This document shows, piece by piece, positions 57,031 to 64,000 of a stretch of 64,000 bases of DNA. Under the pieces are notes generated by a model. The model made no database searches. It worked only from the letters and a program-made list of their open reading frames with translations, and was not told where the DNA came from. A program made the translations under genes and the position numbers. Source of the stretch: Saxidomus purpurata (taxonomy: Eukaryota; Mollusca; Bivalvia; Venerida; Veneridae); NCBI GenBank assembly GCA_022818135.1, contig JAFMSR010000016.1, forward strand, positions 3,159,290-3,223,289, in the 5' to 3' direction. Position 1 is the stretch's first letter. Every line of letters starts with the position of its first letter.

Positions 57031-57323
57031 GAATGTAGGACATTATCCCCTAGGTCATTATCCCCTTAGCTCAATTTTGCACAGGCTGACATTATCCCCT
57101 TTATCCTTAAAAGTTTAAATTTGATTTGATATCAGTATAAATTTAAAATTGAAAGTTTTTTTGTTAGATTTATTAATTTTGTCATAGAATATAGAGGTAA
57201 TTATTATGCAGATGCCTTTAGAAAGATAACTTGATGAAGGGGCTAATGTCTGCCTTTGCAAAGTCAAAAAGAAGCTAATGTCTTCCTGGGCAAAATTGAG
57301 CTAAGGGGATAATGTCTGTTTAC
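57031..57323. mobile_element. 293-bp foldback MITE with 10-bp direct repeats
   Basis: The inner arms share GACATTATCCCC, 'ttagctcaattttgc' and related words in inverted order. CAGTCAGGAT stands on both sides (57021-57030, 57324-57333) and looks like a 10-bp target duplication, a length typical of Mutator-like elements. Not coding. Confidence 0.6.
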
Positions 57324-57419
57324 CAGTCAGGATCATTCATAGGTTTAATTCAATTCAAGATTTAAAAAAATTACTCAAAACAAGGTAACAATTATAATTA
57401 ATATTAATTGTGTTTTCAT

Positions 57420-58176
57420 TATACCTCCACAAAACGAAGTTTGGGGGGGCGGGTATATAAGAGTGAGCTTGTCGGTTTGTCAGTCGGTCTGTTCATTTCA
57501 TGGTTTCCGGATGATAACTCATGAACGACTTTACCCTTTTGAATAATTTTTGGTACACACGTGCAACTTCATGAAATACAGGTCAAGTTCAACTTTGGGG
57601 TCAAAGGTCAAGATCACAGTGACTCTGAACTGTAAAACAGTTTCCAGTTGATAACTCATGAAAGACTTGACCGATTTAAATAATTTTTGGTACACACGTG
57701 CAACTTTATGAAATACAGGTCAAGATCGACTTTGGGGTCAGTAGGTCAAAGGTCAAGGTCACAGTGACTCTGAACTGTAAAACAGTTTCCGGATGATAAC
57801 TCATGAAAGGCTGGACCGATTTAAATAATTTTGGTACACACGTGAAACTTTATGAAATACAGGTCAGATTCGACTTTGGGGTCAGTAGGTCAAAGGTCAA
57901 GGTCACAGTGACTCTGAACTGTAAAACAGTTTTCGGATGATAACTCATGAAAGGCTGGACCGATTTAAATAATTTTCGGTACACAGCTGTAACATCCTGA
58001 AATACAGGTCAAGTTCGACTTTGGGGTCAGTAGGTCAAAGGTCAAGGTCTCATTTACACAAGTTATAATAACTCAACTCTATGTCCTTGTGGCCATTCCT
58101 TTCTTATGGTTGCCATACTTCTGTGACAAAGCTGTATTGTGGGGGTATAATTTGTCACTCTTGTGACAGTTCTAGT
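57420..58176 (+). mobile_element. Family C-like element with nuclear-receptor-type repeats
   Basis: The head TATACCTCCACAAAACGAAG folds back on GGGGCGGGTATA. Four core repeats of about 145 bp each carry AGGTCAAAGGTCAAGGTCA or a close variant. The 3' end GGGGGTATAA is followed by the hairpin TGTCAC-TCTT-GTGACA and GTTCTAGTT. The head resembles family C but the cores are unrelated to those of 4696-5629. Confidence 0.8.
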
Positions 58177-58570
58177 TGGACTTTAACTGATTTTGTAAAA
58201 TTGTTGTTGATTCATTCTATTTTTTTAACCTAGCCAATAAATCCTGTGTTTTGGTGCACGCATACCTTGTACACAGTATTTTAGAATTTTAGAGATTGCA
58301 GTAAACAACAGCTGATATAACATATGATTAGCAAAATACACAATGAGAGCACGCACATTTTGCACATGTTACATGCGCGTTATCCACGCGATATACGCAC
58401 ATCTTGACAATTTTTATGTTCCGACTACTGTACAACTTGTGTTAGGTCACTGAAATATATTATGATGATACTTGTGCACTGAAATTAATACACTGCTCTG
58501 TTTTCTCTTTTCAGGTGGTGGAGGTAAGAACATTCATTTTTTATAGGACGGTTATTGTTTTCACCATTTA
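58177..58570. other. Spacer with a possible microexon
   Basis: AT-rich. The only notable point is a 9-bp GTGGTGGAG (58515-58523) between a strong acceptor and a strong donor; see findings. Confidence 0.35.
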
Positions 58571-58761
58571 TAAGCTGGTCTGGCACCTTGTGCCAAGGTT
58601 AGCTTTTAGGATGGATGATTGACCATCACTTATCTGTCTGTCTATCGTCTGTCAACATTTTGCTTCAAAAGACATCTCCATTGAAACCACTGGACCAGTA
58701 CTGATGAAACTTGGCAAGGATGTTCCTTGCATGAGGCTCTATCGAAAGTGTTCAAAGAATT

Positions 58762-60241
58762 GACATGACGCGAAAGTATCGATCGCTCCACCTACTGATC
58801 ATGCGATCAATAGATTACATAACCTCCGACAAGCTTTAGTGTTCAGGCAGTATCTATAGGCTGAACTTGCACATTTTGACTTGGATGGAAACACATTTAA
58901 AAGGGATTTTTTTGTTTCCTTTTTAAAAATGAAACAGATACATATCACGCATTATGTACTTACATTGTTAAACTTACCCTTCATATACAGAAAATGAGTG
59001 CACTAAATGCCGAATGGATCTCGAAATGGAAACTATTTTAAATATATAAAAAAAAACATTATATAAACTACAGTGATGTCAATAATGTATTGACGATGCA
59101 TTTTCACAGTATTATTTTCACTACCATGGAAAATATGTTCGTTTATACATTATACATTTTCTACACCATGGTCAGTATTTACATGTATCTTGGTATTTTA
59201 ATCTCAAGATGTACCAAAATATCATATAATGGTGATGGCGATGTCAGAGGACAAACAATAATTATTATTACCTATTAAATACAAACGTAACATTCAAGTT
59301 TTACTAGTTAACATAATATTTAATTAGATGGATAATACATTTTATTGTACCATGAAATCTGACCAGTCAAGTAGGGCAGCATTTAGATGTATATCAAACA
59401 TATCTCCCAGTGATTTACTGAAACAAAGGCAAGATGTCACACTGTATATTATGTATTATCTTTCTTGACACTTGTCTGTTTATAGGTCCATGACATAGAA
59501 AACGACCATCGGTTATGCCAAAACTAAGTGCAGTACGTAAATGTTTGAAGTCGTAATTTTACAAAATAGTTGTGTCAGAACATGCATAATATGTAATGTG
59601 TACAGTAAGTGCAGATTACAAATGATTTTTGAAAACTTATCAAAATTTGCCCTCTGCCTTTCTATATCTAATATCAGTTAAATGTAATAATTCTAATGTT
59701 ATTCCTAAAAATTAAGGTTTCGTACGATACTAACCGACATAACATACATTTAGTCTCCATAGACAAAGTATATGATTATAACTAAATTATCCATTCTCTC
59801 TGCTTAAAGTTTCTGCGAAAAACTAAAGCCTTAGAAAAAGATTTTAATTAATCAAGATATGAATTAATATAAAATGACAAAAGTAATCGACACATTCAAC
59901 ATGGGTCACGACATGGATCTTATATACACATACAGGGCCGTGGTCATGATTAAGTGCCAGTATTTCTGTAACCAAAGTATCATTTAAATTTCTTTCAGTT
60001 CTATGTGTTAAACTTTATATAAAGCCCTTTGTAGTAATTAAACTTACTTTATCATTATGCATTTTTATATAATTTTTACATGATACATTCATCTATCCAC
60101 GAAGACAATGACCCTATATACTCAAGCTCTTTTACCACTTGTCGGAGGTAAACCCTGGAAAACAGAACACGTGGAGGTGTGTAAATAATGTTGATTTTTG
60201 ATTGGTCAGTCCAATGATTGATTGAAAGTCGGCGTCATGTT
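58762..60241. mobile_element. 1.48-kb element with (G/A)ACATGACGC ends and AATT duplication
   Basis: GACATGACGC at the left and the complement AACATGACGC at the right are flanked by AATT on both sides (58758-58761, 60242-60245). Other B copies read 'gaattccattcc' across this site, confirming an insertion. Further inward, ACCTCCGACAAG appears in both ends at different distances. No transposase frame is visible. Confidence 0.65.
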
Positions 60242-60289
60242 AATTACATTCCATGGAGAACTCTGGTTGCTATGGCAACAAATAGAAAA

Positions 60290-60475
60290 AGAGGTGGTGA
60301 AGAGTTAAAGGTGTCGGCTGCTCATCCCGGAGGTTGTGGGTTCGAGCCTTACTGGGGTCACGACAGTACTTCCTCATAAGACACCAGTACTGGTTTTCCC
60401 ATGAAGCGTACTGGAGAGTGACTCGATAAGCTACAAGCTTTCTTCACAATCAAGCTAAAATAAATTAGTAAACAC
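60290..60475 (+). mobile_element. tRNA-derived SINE (plus strand)
   Basis: GGTGGTGAAGAGTTAAAGG followed by GGTTCGAGCC as B box, then about 110 bp of body ending 'aagctaaaataaattag'. A tRNA gene was considered, but the acceptor stem does not pair and the body continues beyond tRNA length. Confidence 0.65.
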
Positions 60476-61152
60476 TATTAGGATCACATTCCGTTTGTGG
60501 TACGTCGTACGTCTGTTAACATTCTCTTAAAACAACATCCTTTCGGAAACCACTGGGCCAATGTTGATGAAACTTGGCAGGGATGTTCCTTGCATGAAGC
60601 TCTACCAAAATTCCTCAAATTATTTCATTCCATGCAGAACTCTTGTTGCTATGGCAAGAAATAGGAAAAGCATTAAAATATCTTCTTCTCAAGTACAGGA
60701 AGGCCTAGAGCTTAGATATTTGGCATGTGGAATTGTGTAGTGGACCTCTCCCAAGATTGTTCAAATTATGACCCCTGGGTCAAAATTGACCCCGCCCAGG
60801 GGGGTCACTTATTTTTACATAGGCTTTTATAGGAAAACTTCTTTTCAAAAACCACAAGGCCTAGAGGTTAGATGTTTAGCATAGGCTAGTGGACTTGTAC
60901 CAAGATTGTTCAAATTATTACCCACAGAAAGCATGTTACTACTTAAAATGAAACCCAATTTGTTTAAAATAGTATTGTCACAAGCTGTTTCATAACAGTA
61001 ACACTAGACATATTTAGCATGTAGGATTGCTTATTGTTTTACCAAGATTGTTCAAATCAAAACCCATGGGTTAAAATTTAGGCTGCAGAGAAATCATTTG
61101 ATTTTACACTCTTGGATAAGTAAAGAAATCTAGAAATGGCTTTATGCATTTT

Positions 61153-62690
61153 TATACCCCGAAACGAAGTTTAGGGGGGTTTATAGGAGTCACCCGGTGG
61201 TTGGTTGGTTGGTTGGTCGGTCGGGCGGTCACAATTGGTCAATTGCATTTTCCTTGTCCGTAGCATAACTTAATCAAAGCGCTGTGAGCGCTGAAGGCCT
61301 GGGGGCTATATGTTAACTCCCCGAAAAACAAATTTTGACCTACGTGTTTTGCGCTGAATCTTACCTAAGCGTTGGTCGAAATGTGCAGAGGACGAAATTC
61401 AATATATGACACAGAATGAATGATTCACAAATATATGGGTGGCAGGGAAGTTTGTTTTATTATAAAACGTACGTTAAACGAAAAATAATCACATAGTCAA
61501 CATTATGAATTGTTTAGGCAATAAAAATAATTCGATCTGCGCTTTGTACAACTTCAAGCGATATGATCTGATGATGTGGATCGAAAATTATTGTGAACCA
61601 AAGACAAGACCTTGAAACAAAATTAAAAAAGCACTACCAGCAATGAAATATAAATACAGTACTGTACAATGTGTATAACAGAGAAAACCAAAAATGATTC
61701 TGGGTTACCTTGCAGTTGTAATCGGTGAAACCGTTTACTGGGCCTTGACATGCAGCGTCCTCGATAAATGGCGGGTGATTTTGATCACGTGAGTTCCTTC
61801 TCTGGAATGTACGTAAATTATATCTTTGTTTTAGAGACATTTATTTTAAGATAAATATGTAATCGTTCGTAAATAACAAAGTTGTCAATGAAATAACATC
61901 GGAAATTTGAAAATCAAACTTCAAACTCTATATCGAGCTTCGTACGTTTTCGTAAATTTCCGTAAATATCCGTACTTTTCCGTGATATGCATATGATTAT
62001 CTTCCGTAATCAGCTAACAGCGCATTAATTTCTAAAACAGAAAAAAATGTGTAATGCAGACCGTAAGCTATATACCTTCTTGCAGTCGTTTGAAGTTTTA
62101 TGTACTGTTTTTATTTGTAATATGTTCTTATCATATGCGACATTAAAACAGAAGATTGATCTGGTCTGCCTTGCACTACTTTCGCATAGCGCATGTTTAC
62201 AGTTGTTATTCGCACATAGCACAGTTAAATTTCTTGCAGTGTTTGAAATGTGGTATACTAACTTAGGCCTAGGGGACTTTCAGTCCCCAGGCCAAAAACT
62301 ACTAGTAAGAATTTAATACAACTTCATACAATGGTCAAGCACATTGAGAGGAAGTGCAGTACACAAGAACCATAACTCCATCTTGACTCATTACAGAGTT
62401 ATTGCCCTTTGTTACTTTTCCTTGTCTGTAGCATAACTTAAAACTACTGGTTGGAATTCAAAACAACTACATACAATGGTCAAGTACATTGAAAGGAAGT
62501 GCAGTGTACAAGAACCATATCTCTATTTTGACTAATTACAGAGTTATTGCCCATTTTACTTTTCCTTGTCCAGAGCAAAACTTGAAAACTACTAGTTGGA
62601 ATTCAATACAACTTCATACAATTGTCCAGCACGAAACTCTATCTTGACTAATTACAGAGTTATTGCCAAGAAAAATATCTCTATGTTACA
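61153..62690 (+). mobile_element. Tag-family C element, interrupted and 3' truncated
   Basis: The head TATACCCCGAAACGAAGTTTA and seed GGTTGGTTGGTTGGTCGGTC run to 61271. The core repeats resume at 62294 ('aaaaactactagtaag') and run to about 62690, with no 3' hairpin. The gap holds a separate insertion. Confidence 0.7.
61273..62293. mobile_element. 1.02-kb insertion with GGCCTGGGG ends and strong terminal hairpin
   Basis: It interrupts a C-family core unit that elsewhere reads 'cataacttgaaaactac'. The left side starts with an AGCGCT-GTG-AGCGCT hairpin and AAGGCCTGGGGGC. The right end is a perfect stem (GGGGACT-TTC-AGTCCCC within GGCCT...AGGCC). Interior frames are short and unrecognised. Possibly another rolling-circle-type element, because the hairpin lies at one end only. 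Confidence 0.5.
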
Positions 62691-62741
62691 GGAATAATTG
62701 TTGGGCGCGATTCTGCGATATATAAAAATCGCATTCATTTT

Positions 62742-63954
62742 TATCCCCCCGCCAAAGGCGAAGGGGATATTAGAAATGGTCTCCGTGCGTGCATCCGTCC
62801 GTCCGTGCGTCCGTCCCAATTTCGTCCGGAGCATAACTCCAAAAGTACTTTTGTACTTTAGCGATTTTCTTCAAATTTCATACACTGACAGAGCACATTG
62901 GGAGGAAGTGCAGTGTGCAAGAACAATAACTCTACCTTGCCTACTTTTAGAGTTATTCCCCTTTATCAGATTTTCTTTTAAAGTTTTGTCTAGAGCATAA
63001 CTCCAAAAGTACTTCAGGGATTTTCTTCAAACTTAATACACTGACATAGCACATTGTTAGGAAGTACAGTGTGCAAGAACAATAACTCTACCTTGCCTAC
63101 TTTTAGAGTTATTCCCCTTTATCAGATTTACTTTAAAAGTTTTGTCCAGAGCATAACTCCAAAAGTACTTGAGGGATTTACTTCAAACTTAATACACTGA
63201 CATAGCACATTGGTTGGAAGTGCAGTGTGCAAGAACAATAACTCTACCTTGCCTACTTTTAAAGTTATTCCCCTTTATCAGATTTACTTGGAAAAAAAAA
63301 TCCGGAGCATAACTCCAAAAGTTCTTGAGGGATTTTCTTCAAACTTAATACACTGACATAGCACATTGGTAGGAAGTGCAGTGTGTAAGAACAATAACTC
63401 TACATTGCCTACTTTTAGAGTTATTCCCCTTTATCATATTTACTTGAAAAAAAAATCCGGAGCATAACTCCAAAAGTACTTGAGGGATTTTCTTCAAACT
63501 TAATACACTGACATAGCACATTGGTAGAAAGTGCAGTGTGTAAGAACAATAAAAGTGCAGTGTGTAAGAACAATAACTCTACCTTGCCTACTTTTAGAGT
63601 TATTCCCCTTTATCAGATTTACTTGAAATACAATTTCCGGAGCAACTCCAAAAGTACTTGAGGGATTTTCTTCAAACTTAATACACTGACAAAGCACATT
63701 GGTAGGAAGTGCAGTGTGCAAAAACAATAACTCTACCTTGCCTACTTTTAGTCAAATAGAAAAATATCATACCTATACTGATAATCTCTTCATTGCCTTA
63801 TTCTTTTTCCACTTACTTGAAAACTGTACTCAGCATGACCATACCTATATGGCTTTTTAAGGATTTCCTCTCACCAAGTAAAATGTACGAAAGTACAACT
63901 TTCAGGTAACTTCTTCCCAGCGGGGGGATTAACCATGTGTAACATGGCTCTTGT
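62742..63954 (+). mobile_element. Tag-family F (TATCCCCCCGCC) element, complete
   Basis: The head TATCCCCCCGCCAAAGGCG folds back on AAGGGGATA. A GTGCGTGCATCCGTCCGTCC seed and six core repeats of about 155 bp follow ('cggagcataactccaaaag', 'gaagtgcagtgtgcaag', 'agagttattcccc'). The tag complement AGCGGGGGGATTAA, the hairpin CCATG-TGTAA-CATGG and CTCTTGT end it. The core is plainly homologous to family C although head and tail are different. A 22-bp slippage duplication occurs near 63530-63570. Confidence 0.85.
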
Positions 63955-64000
63955 CACCAACAGCGATATAAAATCGCATAAAGTGCTTAGTTTGACTCGA

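Larger units (their letters stand above)
58571..60960 (+). mobile_element. Diverged family B element, interrupted twice
   Basis: The head-like 'ctggcaccttgtgccaagg' with 'ttagcttttaggatggatg' is followed by the B first module. The body stops at 58761, resumes at 60242 ('ccatggagaactctggttgc'), stops again for a SINE at about 60290-60475 and resumes with B core repeats to about 60930. No 3' hairpin was found. Confidence 0.65.

Noticed and set aside
60290..60365. tRNA gene
   Set aside because: There is a good B box but no pairing acceptor stem, and the sequence continues into a SINE body.

Overview
This is nuclear DNA from an animal, most likely a bivalve mollusc. It is AT-rich and intron-rich, has no bacterial-type operons, and is packed with mollusc-type dispersed repeats: pearl-like elements with GTCC/GGTC tetranucleotide seeds and 150-190 bp core repeats, plus tRNA-derived SINEs. 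The species cannot be named from the sequence alone. Most short reading frames here fall inside repeats and are not genes. LAYOUT. 1-15.4 kb: almost wholly mobile elements of five repeat families separated by unrecognised AT-rich DNA. 15.4-16.65 kb and 30.2-31.4 kb: a near-identical 1.24 kb duplication, each copy carrying one complete 120-codon Ig-like exon with good splice sites. 17-31 kb: further elements, including a deep nest (a tag-family element split by another, which holds 42-bp satellites and a 3.66 kb inverted-repeat transposon that holds a 1.86 kb one). 31.7-44.4 kb: the one recognisable multi-exon gene, plus strand. 45 kb: a rotted C2H2 zinc-finger array. 46-64 kb: elements again, including a four-layer nest at 51.2-56.2 kb. 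MAIN GENE. Nine exons with canonical and mutually consistent splice phases encode, in order, a PWWP-like module, a 50-residue low-complexity repeat array, two Cys/His zinc-binding motifs, a tyrosine-recombinase (Crypton-like) catalytic domain split over exons 4-8, and a basic/SANT-like tail. With one base added to a G4 run the spliced length is 3213 nt, exactly divisible by three (1070 residues). As written, exon 4 carries a one-base frameshift and, further on, a TAA where the family context predicts a glutamate codon beside the first catalytic arginine. The catalytic half is therefore broken in this sequence, while the PWWP/zinc-finger half is open. An NRF1-type motif lies just upstream of the first exon. 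MOBILE DNA. At least six unrelated-looking repeat families share one end architecture: a T-run, then a family-specific tag that folds back on itself in the head; the complement of the tag again near the 3' end; then a short hairpin and a CTCTTGTT-like terminus. One direct empty-site comparison shows insertion between two T residues with no target duplication. This fits non-autonomous Helentron-type (HINE-like) rolling-circle elements. Several cut-and-paste style elements (TA, TAA, TTAA, AATT and 10-bp target duplications) are also resolved to the base. None has a visible transposase.
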